Part shown: piece after piece, positions 1 through 9,142 of the stretch
Numbering within the stretch: the first letter of the stretch is position 1
Layout of the letters: every line of letters starts with the position of its first letter
Assembly (NCBI RefSeq): GCF_001457415.1
Contig: NZ_LN881724.1
Location: 1,054,001-1,118,000, forward strand
From: Gorillibacterium timonense
Lineage (GTDB): Bacteria > Bacillota > Bacilli > Paenibacillales > NBRC-103111
Length of the DNA stretch: 64,000 nucleotides
Direction of reading: 5' to 3'
Notes under the pieces: generated by a model
Database searches by the model: none
What the model was told of the DNA's origin: nothing
The model's input: only the letters and a program-made list of their open reading frames with translations
Made by a program: the position numbers and the translations under genes

Positions 1-1341
1 CTGCAAGCTGAAATAGGGCACTCCGAAGGAGGTAAGCCCGGCCATATGAATGATCACCGTGACAAAACTGAGGACGAACCCGACTAGCCCGAGCATCCCC
101 GAGATGATCATGATCGGGAACCTTAGCATACGCAGCGGGATGCTGATCGCGTAATGCGGCACCATGAAGGAAGCGATCCCGGTGATCGCAACAACCATCA
201 CCATCGGGGGGGAAACGAGGCCTGCGGAGATGGCCGCCTGCCCAATGACAAGTGCTCCGACAATGCTAACGGCGGAGCCGATCTGCTTGGGCAGGCGCAA
301 ACCGGCCTCCCTCAGTGCTTCAAACATAAGCTCCATCAGCAATGTCTCGACCAAGACGGGAAAGGGGACCTGCTCTCGTGTATTGGCGATGGTGAGGAGC
401 AGGTTGGTCGGAATCATTTCCTGATGGTAGGTGACGATGGCGACATAGGCGGCCGGTAGCAGCAGCGCGATGATCAGGTAGAGGTAACGCAGTAACCGGG
501 TGATCGAGCCCTTCCAGGCATTGTCATAATCCTCGGGCGACTGGATGAAGCTGAAGAAATTACCCGGAGCGATAAGAACAAAGGGGGTTCCCTCCGTAAA
601 GATTGCAACTCTCCCTTCCAGAAGTTGGGAGGTGACGACGTCGGGTCGTTCCGTCGAGAGCAGTTGGGGAAAAGGAGAGTAGGGATTGTCTTGAATCAAC
701 TCCTCCAGCATACCGCTCTCCAGGATCGAGTCACGACGAACGGCCTCCAACCGCCTCATGACTTCATCGAGAAGCTCGGGAGAGGCCATATTCTGCAGAT
801 AGGCGACCGTAAGCGGTGTATCGGAGATGAGACCGGTCGAGACGGTCTTGGTCTTCAAATCCGGCGTCCGCAAGCGGCGGCGCAGAATGGATAGATTCGT
901 TGCCATCGTCTCATTGAAGGATTCGTGAGGACCGCGAACGACATTTTCTCCGGATGGCTGTTCGATGGAGCGCTGATTCCAGGTTGCGAGGCCGAGCGCG
1001 AAGGCATGAGGCAGCTTATCCACCAGCAGAACGGGATTGCCACTCAAAATGTGATGGACCGCTTCGTCCCGTTTCGTAATGATCTGGACTTTGCCGATGG
1101 GAAGAACCTTTTCGAGATGGCCAGGGGAAAGCGCATGGTCCCGGGTGATCTTCTGAAGGGGGATCAATACTCCGCGCTCCACCCGCTGCATGTCACACAT
1201 GTTCTCGACATAGATCAGCTCGGCTTCAAGCGAGTTTTCAATCAGGAGCCGATGAAAAACAATATCGGAGCTGCCCGTAAACAGGGCTTCCAGGGTTTGC
1301 ACGCTGACTGATATGTCGTTGGAAAGTTCGGATGTATCCAT
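1..1341 (-). CDS. GerA-family spore germination protein (partial, 3' end outside window)
   Basis: The minus-strand frame is open from the ATG at 1341 to the window edge (447 codons), so the C-terminus is missing. The N-terminal cytoplasmic half is followed by hydrophobic segments. Family-typical stretches are seen: a region reading TERPDVVTSQLLEGRVAIF, then TPFVLIAPGNFFSFIQSPEDY, then the membrane part with VETLLMELMFEALREAG. These fit the A subunit of Ger(A/B/K)-type germinant receptors, which sit in the spore inner membrane and trigger germination on binding a nutrient. A GGAGG lies 4 nt before the ATG. The gene starts 31 nt after the chemotaxis gene on the same strand and may be cotranscribed with it. 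GerB- and GerC-type partners, if present, would lie beyond position 1. Confidence 0.9.
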   Translation of the reverse strand, partial: MDTSELSNDISVSVQTLEALFTGSSDIVFHRLLIENSLEAELIYVENMCDMQRVERGVLIPLQKITRDHALSPGHLEKVLPIGKVQIITKRDEAVHHILSGNPVLLVDKLPHAFALGLATWNQRSIEQPSGENVVRGPHESFNETMATNLSILRRRLRTPDLKTKTVSTGLISDTPLTVAYLQNMASPELLDEVMRRLEAVRRDSILESGMLEELIQDNPYSPFPQLLSTERPDVVTSQLLEGRVAIFTEGTPFVLIAPGNFFSFIQSPEDYDNAWKGSITRLLRYLYLIIALLLPAAYVAIVTYHQEMIPTNLLLTIANTREQVPFPVLVETLLMELMFEALREAGLRLPKQIGSAVSIVGALVIGQAAISAGLVSPPMVMVVAITGIASFMVPHYAISIPLRMLRFPIMIISGMLGLVGFVLSFVTVIIHMAGLTSFGVPYFSLQ

Positions 1342-1372
1342 ATGTCCTCCAGAGATGCAGGGAATGATTGTC

Positions 1373-3136
1373 TTATTGTGTGCATTCCTTGGAATCTTTA
1401 TGAAGATCTTCCACCTGGAACCTTCCGATTTCACGGCGAAGCTCGCTCGCGAGGTCGTGAAGCTCCTCGGCTTGCCCGGCCACCTGCAAGACCGCTTCAT
1501 TCTGACGGACGACCACGGCGTTCGTCTCTTCGGCTCCCGCCGCCGTCTGTTCCGCCGCTGCTGCGGTATCTTCCACGATACCAGACATGAGAATGGTCTC
1601 CTGCTCCGCACTCTGAACCTGCTTCCGAATTTGTCGAATCATCCCGCTGATCTCCGCCACTTCGTTTCCAATGGAGAGGAAATCGCGGATGGCCTCTTCG
1701 GCCCGGTTGTTTTGCGAGTGCAGGCGGTCTCTCGCTTGCAGCAGGTTGATCTCGGTTTGTTCGGTTTGACGAAGCAATCCCTCCGCAAGCTCTGCGATAT
1801 GGCTCGCAGATTGGCTTGTCTCTACGGACAGCTTGCGCACTTCGTCCGCAATGACGAGAAAGCCTTTGCCGTGCTCGCCGGCGCGCGCCGCTTCAATGGC
1901 CGCATTCAAGGACAGGATTTGCGTTTGCTTGGCGATCTCTCCGATGAACCGAATCATCTCTCCGATCCGACCGGACCCAGCGGATAGCTCTTTCATGGAA
2001 GTGACGGCCGTACGGATAGAAGCATCGGACTGCTGCGAAGCCACCTGCAGCGATCGGGATGCTTCCCCGGATTGCTCTGTAACCTGCTCGGCCCGAGTGC
2101 CTGCCCGTTCCATGATCTCCGTCGCTTCTCCGATCCGATGCATGTCCTTCTTCAGCTCAGAGATGGCGCGGACGATGCTTTCCGCTCCAGCCGCTTGTTT
2201 ACCTGCCGCTTCGGCGATCCCGGAGATGTTCTGAGCCATCTCCTCACTTTCCGAGGCAGTGATCTGTGAAAACTGCTTGAGCTCATAGGAGTAGCCCGTC
2301 AGCTTGTTGGAGATCCGATTCGAAGACAACACCATCTCCTTCATCTGAAGGGTCATCGAATCGAAGCTTCCGCTTAAACGTCCCAGCTCGTTCTTGGCTT
2401 TGGATTCAATGAGATGATTCAGATCGCCGTCCGCCACAGATTTCACAGCCAGCTCCAATCTTCGGACAGGCCGTATAAAGGAACGGATGAGCAGGAAGGC
2501 TATCAAAATCGAAACAAGAGCTGTAAGAACGGGAGCCGCTGCCATGACTTCAGCCGTCGTGCCCATCCGCTTCTCCGATTCAGCGATTGCGGTCTTCTCG
2601 GCCGAAGTATATTCCGCATAATAAGCATCTACGTATTCGAACACAGCATCCCGGGCTTCCTGCGATTCGGAGTAGACCATCTGCAAATTGCGAGCGATGT
2701 CGCTTTCTTGCATGCCGCTTTCTTTTACGACGAAGAGGGCTCTGTCGAACGTATCGATGAAGGTGTCGACAGATGAGTTGAATTTGCCTCGCCTTTTACG
2801 GCCGTCCTCCGACTCCGCCGATGTGCCGATCCGCTTGACAAGGGCATCGAGCTCCGGTCTTTTTTCATTAAAGGCATCCGCATACTGTTCTTCTCTGGAC
2901 AGCATGTACCCGGAAGAGAGATCCTTCATCTGCTGAATCAGAACCTTGACCTCCAAGGCGGATTGCTTGAGTGCAGTCTTGTCGGCCCGTTCTTCGTAAT
3001 AGCCGTTAGCCGTTCTCACTTGAATGAGGGTGAAGGTGGATGAAGCGCAAAAAATGACGATGACTGCAAAAAAACCGAGTGCGTACCGTACCATTAGTGA
3101 ATGGCGTAACTTGCCGAACCGTGCGGACAGCTTCAA
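1373..3136 (-). CDS. Methyl-accepting chemotaxis protein
   Basis: This 587-residue transmembrane chemoreceptor should sense a ligand outside the cell and control the CheA kinase. Layout: TM1 at about residues 15-35; a helical extracellular domain (four-helix-bundle or CHASE3-like) at about 36-190; TM2 at about 195-217; HAMP at about 217-270; and a long coiled-coil signalling domain. That domain contains the conserved hairpin tip [20 protein letters not shown]. The start is TTG at 3136, chosen because GGAGGAG lies just upstream. The ligand cannot be told from sequence. TTTACA repeats at 3230-3246 face this gene, so phosphate control is possible but unproven. Confidence 0.93.
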   Translation of the reverse strand: MKLSARFGKLRHSLMVRYALGFFAVIVIFCASSTFTLIQVRTANGYYEERADKTALKQSALEVKVLIQQMKDLSSGYMLSREEQYADAFNEKRPELDALVKRIGTSAESEDGRKRRGKFNSSVDTFIDTFDRALFVVKESGMQESDIARNLQMVYSESQEARDAVFEYVDAYYAEYTSAEKTAIAESEKRMGTTAEVMAAAPVLTALVSILIAFLLIRSFIRPVRRLELAVKSVADGDLNHLIESKAKNELGRLSGSFDSMTLQMKEMVLSSNRISNKLTGYSYELKQFSQITASESEEMAQNISGIAEAAGKQAAGAESIVRAISELKKDMHRIGEATEIMERAGTRAEQVTEQSGEASRSLQVASQQSDASIRTAVTSMKELSAGSGRIGEMIRFIGEIAKQTQILSLNAAIEAARAGEHGKGFLVIADEVRKLSVETSQSASHIAELAEGLLRQTEQTEINLLQARDRLHSQNNRAEEAIRDFLSIGNEVAEISGMIRQIRKQVQSAEQETILMSGIVEDTAAAAEQTAAGAEETNAVVVRQNEAVLQVAGQAEELHDLASELRREIGRFQVEDLHKDSKECTQ

Positions 3137-3229
3137 GGGAATCTCCTCCGTGTGGATAATAACCGCTAGAAATCATTGGCAACCTTGCTCTCAGTATAAG
3201 GAGGGAGAATTAATGCAAGTTGCGCTTCT

Positions 3230-3246
3230 TGTAAAGATTGTGTAAA
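3230..3246 (-). promoter_or_regulatory. Possible Pho-type repeat pair facing the chemotaxis gene
   Basis: Read on the minus strand, TTTACA occurs twice (3241-3246 and 3230-3235) with an 11-bp period, the spacing of PhoP direct repeats in Bacillus. They lie about 95 bp upstream of the chemoreceptor start and back to back with the pstS Pho box. No convincing -10 sits at the matching distance, so the regulatory role is tentative. Confidence 0.35.
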
Positions 3247-3265
3247 CGCAATAGCCGCTGCAAAA

Positions 3266-3319
3266 TTTACATTCGCTTAACCTTGCGCATGTTTTTCGTT
3301 AACATAGCCCCGGTATGAT
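3266..3319 (+). promoter_or_regulatory. Pho-box promoter of pstS
   Basis: Hexamers resembling the PhoP consensus TTAACA/TTTACA recur every 11 bp: TTTACA at 3266, TTAACC at 3277, a degenerate CATGTT at 3288 and TTAACA at 3299. A TATGAT -10 follows at 3314-3319, 9 bp after the last hexamer, and there is no -35 element. This is the usual layout of PhoP-activated promoters. It predicts induction of the pst genes under phosphate starvation. Confidence 0.8.
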
Positions 3320-3376
3320 GGATTCGTAGGCAAGATAGAGAGCACATACGAATAGCGAGAAGGAGGACATGGATTC

Positions 3377-4279
3377 ATGTCGAAAAAATGGTGGAGTCTT
3401 ACGATTGTATTTGTCTTGGTCATGGGGTTGCTCGCAGGCTGCGGGGAAAAGAAAGAAGGAGCCGCATCGACGGCACCGTCCGCTAGTGAAGCACCGTCGG
3501 CTGCAGCTTCCGAATCTCCTGCTGCTGAGAAAGTTGAAGGCTCTGTAACAGCTTCCGGTTCGACTGCTCTGCAGCCGCTCGTCACGCTCGCAGGCGACAA
3601 ATTCATGGGGATTCATTCCGAAGTAGATGTTAAAGTAACGGGCGGCGGCTCCGGCACGGGCGTGAAGAACGTAGCTGGCGGCGTATCGGATATCGGCAAC
3701 TCAGACGTAACGGCAGATGATCAATACAAAGATCAATTGGTGGACCACGTGGTTGCGGTTGCTCCTTTCGTTCTCATCGTGAGCAAGGATGTTACGGTGG
3801 ACGACCTCACCAAGCAGCAAGCAGCTGATATTTTCTCCGGTAAAATCACGAATTGGAAAGAAGTCGGCGGAGAAGACAAGGCCATCAACCTGATCCACCG
3901 TCAAGAGAGCTCCGGCTCCCGCAAGCTGGTTAAGAAGATCATTCTCGACGGCGGCGAATTCGCAACCGGTGGCGTAACGCAAGAATCCAGCAAGACGGTA
4001 GCTCAAGCAGTTTCTCAAGGAACGGGCGCAATCGGTTATGTCGACGCTCCGTACGTATCGGATCAAGTGAAAGGCTTGAAGCTTGACGGTGCCGAGTACA
4101 CGAAAGAAAACATTGCAAGCGGTAAGTACATCCTGTACGGCATTGAGCATATGTACACCAAAGGCGAACCGCAAGGAGCCGTCAAGGCATTCCTCGAGTA
4201 CATCATGAGCAAAGATTTCATCGAGAGCGCAGAAGTTGAAAAAATGGGCTTCCTGCCTGCCGATCTGGTTAAGCAATAA
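3377..4279 (+). CDS. pstS: Phosphate ABC transporter substrate-binding lipoprotein
   Basis: This is the extracytoplasmic phosphate-binding protein of the high-affinity Pst transporter. It has a lipoprotein signal peptide with lipobox LLAGC (Cys22) and then a low-complexity Ala/Ser/Pro/Glu linker to about residue 55. The PstS fold follows, with the phosphate-contact motif ASGSTALQPL, a Gly-rich GGGSGTG and the segment RQESSGSR. At 300 aa it has the normal length for the family. AGGAGG precedes the ATG at 3377. A strong terminator after the gene and a second Pho promoter before pstC suggest that pstS is made in excess over the membrane subunits. Confidence 0.96.
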   Translation: MSKKWWSLTIVFVLVMGLLAGCGEKKEGAASTAPSASEAPSAAASESPAAEKVEGSVTASGSTALQPLVTLAGDKFMGIHSEVDVKVTGGGSGTGVKNVAGGVSDIGNSDVTADDQYKDQLVDHVVAVAPFVLIVSKDVTVDDLTKQQAADIFSGKITNWKEVGGEDKAINLIHRQESSGSRKLVKKIILDGGEFATGGVTQESSKTVAQAVSQGTGAIGYVDAPYVSDQVKGLKLDGAEYTKENIASGKYILYGIEHMYTKGEPQGAVKAFLEYIMSKDFIESAEVEKMGFLPADLVKQ

Positions 4280-4324
4280 ATCATCGGAGAGAGGCGAGGT
4301 GCGCTGAATCGCAGCTCCCTTTCC

Positions 4325-4349
4325 AGAGCCTCTTCGGAGGCTCTTTTTT
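4325..4349 (+). terminator. Rho-independent terminator after pstS
   Basis: A perfect 8-bp stem, AGAGCCTC/GAGGCTCT, closes on a TTCG tetraloop and is followed by a run of T. It probably attenuates rather than abolishes read-through into pstC. Confidence 0.9.
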
Positions 4350-4536
4350 ACTAAAGCGTGTCTTCAAAAACCATGGTATATCGACGCTGCTCTAATCCAC
4401 ACGGCTTGGGTTGACTGCGTACCAGGATGTGAACTTTCGTTAGGGGATGAAAGGGGAAGACCGCCCTCCGTCATACCAAGCATTATCTTGCTGTTGAGCG
4501 CGAGTGTTCTCACCTGTTTTGCATTCGGCACAGCCC

Positions 4537-4607
4537 TTTACAATTGCTTAATGTTTACACGGAGTTAACAAATGCCTGCTTTTCAATTAACACTCATTTC
4601 TTATGAT
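4537..4607 (+). promoter_or_regulatory. Second Pho-box promoter, upstream of pstC
   Basis: An 11-bp-phased set contains TTTACA at 4554, TTAACA at 4565, a degenerate hexamer at 4576 and TTAACA at 4587. A TATGAT -10 at 4602-4607 lies 9 bp after the last hexamer, exactly as at pstS. Further upstream, TTTACA at 4537 and TTAATG at 4548 form another 11-bp pair. This would give pstCAB-phoU its own phosphate-starvation promoter. Confidence 0.78.
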
Positions 4608-4705
4608 AAAGGGGCAGTGAGACATTCTTCCTGATTCCTCTGGGCAAACTGGCAGGGGATGGGGGAGGCGCCAACGGGCGCTATTCTTGATTCGGAGGTT
4701 TTAAC

Positions 4706-5656
4706 ATGTCCGTCATTTCGGAGCGGAACAACAGCAATGCGAAGCGGGGCGGGAAGGATCTGGCAACACCCTGGTCCAAAAGACAAGCCCGCAAGGACCG
4801 CCTCATGCGCAATCTGTTTATCGGAAGCGCCGTCCTGGTTTCGGCCGTCATCTTTTCCATCATCGTGTTCGTCGGGATCCAGGGGAGCAAGACGTTTCGT
4901 GATGTATCCGTTGCCGAATTCTTCTTCAGCACCAAATGGAGCCCCTCGTCGGATAATCCGTCTTTTGGCGCGCTCCCGTTCTTGTATAGCACCTTGCTGT
5001 TAGCAGGGCTGTCGATCCTGTTAGCCGTTCCGCTCGCTTTGTCTGGCGCTGTGTTCATGGCAAAGATCGCTCCGAAATGGATGAGGGAGATTATGCGTCC
5101 GGCTGCTGATCTGTTTGTCGGAATTCCGTCCGTTGTCTATGGACTTATCGGGTTGACTGTCATTGTTCCCTTTCTCGGTAAGCATTTCAACGGTTCCAGC
5201 AGTGCGGGCTACGGAATATTGCCGGCGGCCATTGTGCTGGCGATCATGATCATGCCGACCATTCTCTCGGTGTCCGAGGATGCGCTCCGTTCGCTGCCCG
5301 GTCGTCTCGAAGAAGCGTCGCTCGCCCTCGGGGCTACCCGTTGGCAGACGATCTGGCGGGTTCTTCTTCCCGCTGCCCGTCCAGGGATCCTGACGGGGGT
5401 CATCCTCGGAATGGGACGTGCCATCGGCGAAACGATGGCGGTCTTCATGGTCATCGGGAACGCGCCGGTTGTCCCGAAGTCTCTGCTCGATTCGACAACC
5501 GTATTGACTACAGCGATCGTCAAAGACATGGCCAATACGTTCTTTAATACGACTTGGAATAATTCGCTCTACCTGATGGCGCTTATGCTTCTTCTCTTGT
5601 CGATGTCGCTTATTCTCCTGATTCGTTTTGTGGCCGGAAGGAGTGAAGTGAAATGA
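4706..5656 (+). CDS. pstC: Phosphate ABC transporter permease PstC
   Basis: This is one of the two membrane subunits of the Pst phosphate importer. The 316-residue protein has a charged cytoplasmic N-terminus of about 35 residues and then about six transmembrane helices. The ABC coupling loop is the EAA-type segment EEASLALGATRWQTIWRVLLP. PstC-like landmarks include FVGIPSVVYG and GRAIGETMAV. GGAGG precedes the ATG at 4706. The stop overlaps the pstA start by 4 nt (ATGA), indicating translational coupling. Confidence 0.96.
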   Translation: MSVISERNNSNAKRGGKDLATPWSKRQARKDRLMRNLFIGSAVLVSAVIFSIIVFVGIQGSKTFRDVSVAEFFFSTKWSPSSDNPSFGALPFLYSTLLLAGLSILLAVPLALSGAVFMAKIAPKWMREIMRPAADLFVGIPSVVYGLIGLTVIVPFLGKHFNGSSSAGYGILPAAIVLAIMIMPTILSVSEDALRSLPGRLEEASLALGATRWQTIWRVLLPAARPGILTGVILGMGRAIGETMAVFMVIGNAPVVPKSLLDSTTVLTTAIVKDMANTFFNTTWNNSLYLMALMLLLLSMSLILLIRFVAGRSEVK

Positions 5657-6519
5657 ATAAGACTCATTCCAAGACCACAGACCGCGTGGCAACCCTCTAC
5701 TTCTGGGTGTCCGGCATCGTCATCATTGGGATTCTCGCTTGGTTTCTCGTCGATATTCTAGGGAAAGGCTTGCCGCATCTATCGTGGAACTTCATCACGG
5801 GGCGTCCGTCTGAAGTATCCGCAGGCGGCGGCGTCGGCCCGATGCTGTTCAACTCGTTCTACATTCTCTTTCTCTCGCTTCTGGTATCTTTGCCGATCGG
5901 GATCGGTGCCGGTATCTACCTCGCGGTTTACGCCAAGAAAAACTGGTTCACTAACTTGATTCGGCTTTCGGTTGAAGCGCTGGCATCTGTGCCCTCTATC
6001 GTCTTCGGCCTGTTCGGAGCGCTGCTCTTCGTGAGCTGGTTCGGCTGGAAAATCTCCATCATCAGCGGTGCCGCAACGCTTTCGCTGCTCAATCTGCCGG
6101 TCCTTGTCCGGGTGACGGAGGAAACGCTTCGCACCGTTCCCGGCTCATATTGGGAGGCGTCTCTCGCGCTTGGTTCAAGCCGCTGGCAGGCAATCCGTAA
6201 GGTGCTGCTTCCCTCTGCCTTACCGGGGCTGATCACCGGGATCACTCTCGTAGCCGGACGCGCGCTCGGCGAAACGGCCGTTCTGATCTATACCGCCGGT
6301 ACGGCCGCTTCCCGGACGTTCCCGAACTTTGGGCTTAAGGAAATGGGAGGTACGCTCGCCGTTCACCTCTGGTACTCGGGTTCTTCGTCGCTTGCCCCCG
6401 ATGCGGATCAGATCGCCAAGGGAAGCGCTGCTCTGCTCATCTTGATCGTGCTGATCTTCAATCTGGCCATCGCCATTCCGGGCCGGATTATTCAAAAAAG
6501 ACTGACCGGAGGGAAATAA
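5653..6519 (+). CDS. pstA: Phosphate ABC transporter permease PstA
   Basis: This is the second membrane subunit of the Pst importer, 288 aa with about six transmembrane segments. Its coupling loop reads WEASLALGSSRWQAIRKVLLP, closely parallel to that of PstC. It also has the family segments ASVPSIVFGLFG and GRALGETAVL. The ATG overlaps the pstC stop and pstB follows after 3 nt, so the subunits should be made in balanced amounts. The membrane pore pairs with PstC, and both contact PstB. Confidence 0.95.
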   Translation: MNKTHSKTTDRVATLYFWVSGIVIIGILAWFLVDILGKGLPHLSWNFITGRPSEVSAGGGVGPMLFNSFYILFLSLLVSLPIGIGAGIYLAVYAKKNWFTNLIRLSVEALASVPSIVFGLFGALLFVSWFGWKISIISGAATLSLLNLPVLVRVTEETLRTVPGSYWEASLALGSSRWQAIRKVLLPSALPGLITGITLVAGRALGETAVLIYTAGTAASRTFPNFGLKEMGGTLAVHLWYSGSSSLAPDADQIAKGSAALLILIVLIFNLAIAIPGRIIQKRLTGGK

Positions 6520-6522
6520 ACC

Positions 6523-7284
6523 GTGAACGAATCGCATAAAATCCAAGTTGAGAGCTTGAATCTGCATTACGGCGACAACCAGGCGTTATACGATATCAAT
6601 CTAGGCATAGAAAGCAATTCCATCACCGCGCTGATCGGACCTTCTGGCTGCGGCAAATCGACCTTTTTACGCACGCTCAACCGGATGAACGACCTCATCG
6701 ACAATGTACGGATCACCGGCAGAGTTGTGGTGGAAGGCGAAGATATCTACGCACCGGACACGGACGTCGTATCGCTCCGCAAACGGGTGGGCATGGTGTT
6801 CCAACGGCCCAACCCCTTCCCAATGTCGATCTACGATAACATTGCTTACGGCCCGCGGATTCATGGAATCAAAAAGAAAGCCGATCTGGACGCGATTGTG
6901 GAACGCAGCCTGAAGCAAGCGGCACTCTGGGACGAAGCCAAGGACCGCTTGAACAAATCTGCACTCGGTCTGTCCGGCGGTCAGCAGCAGCGGCTATGCA
7001 TCGCCCGTCTCCTGGCGGTGGAGCCGGACGTCCTGCTCATGGACGAACCGACCTCCGCACTCGATCCGATTTCCACCCTTAAGGTGGAAGAACTGACCGG
7101 ACAGCTTAAGGATCGATATACCATCATCATCGTCACCCACAACATGCAGCAGGCGGCGCGGATTTCCGACACCACGGCATTCTTCCTCAATGGCTATCTG
7201 ATCGAGTCGAGCAACACGGAGAAGATGTTCCAGACTCCGAGCGACAAGCGCACGGAAGATTATATTACCGGACGATTCGGCTAA
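6523..7284 (+). CDS. pstB: Phosphate ABC transporter ATP-binding protein
   Basis: This is the cytoplasmic ATPase that powers phosphate import. It has Walker [10 protein letters not shown], a Q-loop at VFQRPNPFP (typical of PstB), the signature LSGGQQQR, Walker [13 protein letters not shown] and an H-loop histidine in VTHNMQQA. The 253-residue length is normal. The start is a GTG at 6523 preceded by CCGGAGGG. The [10 protein letters not shown] segment distinguishes PstB from other ABC ATPases. Confidence 0.97.
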   Translation: MNESHKIQVESLNLHYGDNQALYDINLGIESNSITALIGPSGCGKSTFLRTLNRMNDLIDNVRITGRVVVEGEDIYAPDTDVVSLRKRVGMVFQRPNPFPMSIYDNIAYGPRIHGIKKKADLDAIVERSLKQAALWDEAKDRLNKSALGLSGGQQQRLCIARLLAVEPDVLLMDEPTSALDPISTLKVEELTGQLKDRYTIIIVTHNMQQAARISDTTAFFLNGYLIESSNTEKMFQTPSDKRTEDYITGRFG

Positions 7285-7296
7285 GGAGGTATTTCC

Positions 7297-7956
7297 ATGG
7301 ATACGAGATCAAACTACCACCAATCCTTGGATGAGCTGCAGCTTGAGCTGCTCGCCATGGGTCGGCTCGTCGAAGAGCAAATCCGCCAGTCGGTCGAATC
7401 GCTCAAGACGATCGACGACAAGATGGCACGGGAGATCGTCGAGGTGGACGACACGATTGATGCGATGCTGATGAAGATCGAAGAGCGCAGCTTGAAGCTA
7501 ATTGCTCTGCAGCAGCCGCTCGCAAGCGATCTGCGCATCATCGGCATGGCGATGAAGATCGCCGTTGATCTGGAACGGATTGCCGACCATGCGGTGGATA
7601 TCGCCAAGGTGACGCTCCGAATGGCGGGAGACTCGCTGGTCAAGCCGCTGGTTGATATCCCTTATATGGCGGAGCTCGCCATCGAAATGCTGCGCGAATG
7701 CATTCGCTCCTACACGGAACGCGACATTCAGCGCGCGGCCGCTTTGGCCGAGAAGGACGACCAGGTGGATAGCCTGTACAGCAAGGTTCTCACCGAGCTG
7801 ACGGGGATGATGGGCAATGATCTGCGGGTGAACCGCCAGCTTACGCACTTGATGCTCGTCTCGCATTACATCGAGCGGGTAGCAGATCACACGACGAATA
7901 TCGGCGAAGGCGTCATCTACATGGTGACCGGCAAGCGCAAAGATTTGAACGTCTAG
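7297..7956 (+). CDS. phoU: Phosphate transport regulator PhoU
   Basis: This 219-residue all-helical protein has two tandem PhoU repeats. Each carries acidic metal-contact segments, such as DLERIADHAVDIAK and YIERVADHTTNIGEG. PhoU proteins link Pst activity to the phosphate-sensing kinase and limit phosphate uptake. The gene is last in the operon and AAGGAGG precedes the ATG. No phoP/phoR pair is visible in the window, so the sensor must be encoded elsewhere. Confidence 0.95.
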   Translation: MDTRSNYHQSLDELQLELLAMGRLVEEQIRQSVESLKTIDDKMAREIVEVDDTIDAMLMKIEERSLKLIALQQPLASDLRIIGMAMKIAVDLERIADHAVDIAKVTLRMAGDSLVKPLVDIPYMAELAIEMLRECIRSYTERDIQRAAALAEKDDQVDSLYSKVLTELTGMMGNDLRVNRQLTHLMLVSHYIERVADHTTNIGEGVIYMVTGKRKDLNV

Positions 7957-7987
7957 TCGATGCCGAGCAAGAATAGGAGAGAAGCCC

Positions 7988-8036
7988 AAAATGACCTCAT
8001 TGTCCACGGTGAAGTGGAAGACGAGGTCATTTTTTT
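7988..8036 (+). terminator. Terminator of the pst operon
   Basis: A 10-bp stem AAATGACCTC/GAGGTCATTT is followed by seven T. The intervening bases include GTCCAC/GTGG, which may extend the pairing. It could also serve the convergent HAD gene. Confidence 0.85.
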
Positions 8037-8104
8037 ACAGCCAAGTTTCCTTAATGTCGAATTCGGATCCATTCTTGCCTATATGCTGGAGATTCTAATC
8101 CCGT

Positions 8105-8857
8105 TTAGCGAAACAGCGAGGCCACCTCTTGAAGGGTAGTCGCTTGAAGAAGCCAGCCCTGGTCTTTTTTTTGCATGACAGGCGCTGCATTCTCTTTTTC
8201 CGGTCGGAACCAGCAGACGTCCATGCCGACACGGAGAGCCCCTGCCACATCCTTGATCTTCGAATCGCCTATCATCAAGGACTCGCCGGGCCGGACGCCG
8301 AGCGCTTGCATGGCTTGACGAAACACTTCCGGATGCGGTTTTCCTCGCTTACCGGGCATGGATGTGAAGATGCGGTGCGGGGGGAAAAAGGCGTCAAGCC
8401 CCGAATGGCTGACCCGCCGCAATAACCGTTCTCGGCTGCCGTTGCTGATGAGGGCAAGCTTTCGCTCGCTCGACAGCTCGGCAAGAATGTCCTTTGCACC
8501 CGGGTACAGGATCGGGTGTTGTTCCTGCCGCTCGCGGATGGTTCGGTCCAGGCGGTGGATAAGCGCCTGATCTTTGCCGAATGGAAGGCCCTCCAGCGCC
8601 TTTGCTAAGCAGGCAAAGCGGATGATTGCAGGATTTAACTTGTCCTTGGCCGATCGCCCCGACAATCGCTCCTGCTCCTTATGGAAGAGATCGAGTGCGC
8701 TCTGGCAGAAGTCAGCCTTATCCACAGCCCAGCGTCCTGTCATATCCTCGAATACAGTTAGGAATGCGCTGTCGAAGCTGGCCTTCGAGTCAATCAGGGT
8801 ACCGTTCAAATCGAAGAACACGGCTTTTTTACCCGCGCCTTCCGTCCATTTGTCCAT
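8105..8857 (-). CDS. HAD-superfamily (subfamily IA) hydrolase
   Basis: This 250-residue haloacid-dehalogenase-fold protein probably hydrolyses phosphate esters in the cytoplasm. Motif I is FFDLNGTLID, with the nucleophile Asp. Motif II is ALISNGS. Motif III/IV comes from a Lys in PHPEVFRQA and the acidic segment MIGDSKIKDVAGA. A helical cap lies at about residues 25-110. One oddity is that the second Asp of the usual DxD motif is Asn here; in phosphatases that residue is the general acid/base. The substrate is unknown. The gene stands alone, convergent with phoU and divergent from polA. Confidence 0.85.
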   Translation of the reverse strand: MDKWTEGAGKKAVFFDLNGTLIDSKASFDSAFLTVFEDMTGRWAVDKADFCQSALDLFHKEQERLSGRSAKDKLNPAIIRFACLAKALEGLPFGKDQALIHRLDRTIRERQEQHPILYPGAKDILAELSSERKLALISNGSRERLLRRVSHSGLDAFFPPHRIFTSMPGKRGKPHPEVFRQAMQALGVRPGESLMIGDSKIKDVAGALRVGMDVCWFRPEKENAAPVMQKKDQGWLLQATTLQEVASLFR

Positions 8858-8939
8858 AGTCGGCCTCCTTCTAAAAGCCGGTTTGGTGCGCGCCTGGGGG
8901 AGCTTCCCGATCCGCCGAATAAGGGCAACTGATCGTCAA

Positions 8940-9039
8940 TGATGCTTCGGCAGCCGCCGGTGTGCAGCGGCAACCTCCGTTTTGTAGCTGGAGCCACCGG
9001 TGTGCAGCGGTAGCTTCCGGTGCGCAGCACCAACCTCCG
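8940..9039. repeat. Five degenerate 20-bp tandem repeats
   Basis: Five consecutive 20-bp units lie between the HAD gene and polA. Units 2, 4 and 5 (8960, 9000, 9020) match the approximate consensus GTGTGCAGCGGYARCYTCCG closely. Units 1 (8940) and 3 (8980) are more diverged but keep the terminal CCG. There are no spacers, so this is not a CRISPR array. It precedes the likely polA promoter by about 60 bp. Confidence 0.75.
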
Positions 9040-9142
9040 ACGGCATACCCTCTGCTTCATGCGTATGCCGCAGGGAATCATTTTATCCAGCAGACCCGTT
9101 ATGCTATGATGACACTAGAACTCGTTAACGAAGAGGTGTGTC

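Larger units (their letters stand above)
4280..4705 (+). other. pstS-pstC intergenic region
   Basis: This 426-bp gene-free stretch holds the pstS terminator (4325-4349) and a second Pho-box promoter (4537-4607). Between them, at about 4355-4530, I see no coding sequence, repeat or recognisable riboswitch. Confidence 0.7.

Noticed and set aside
4355..4530. Riboswitch between pstS and pstC.
   Set aside because: No known riboswitch core could be recognised, and the Pho box explains the regulation.
8940..9039. CRISPR array.
   Set aside because: The 20-bp units are directly joined without spacers, vary among themselves and have no cas genes nearby.
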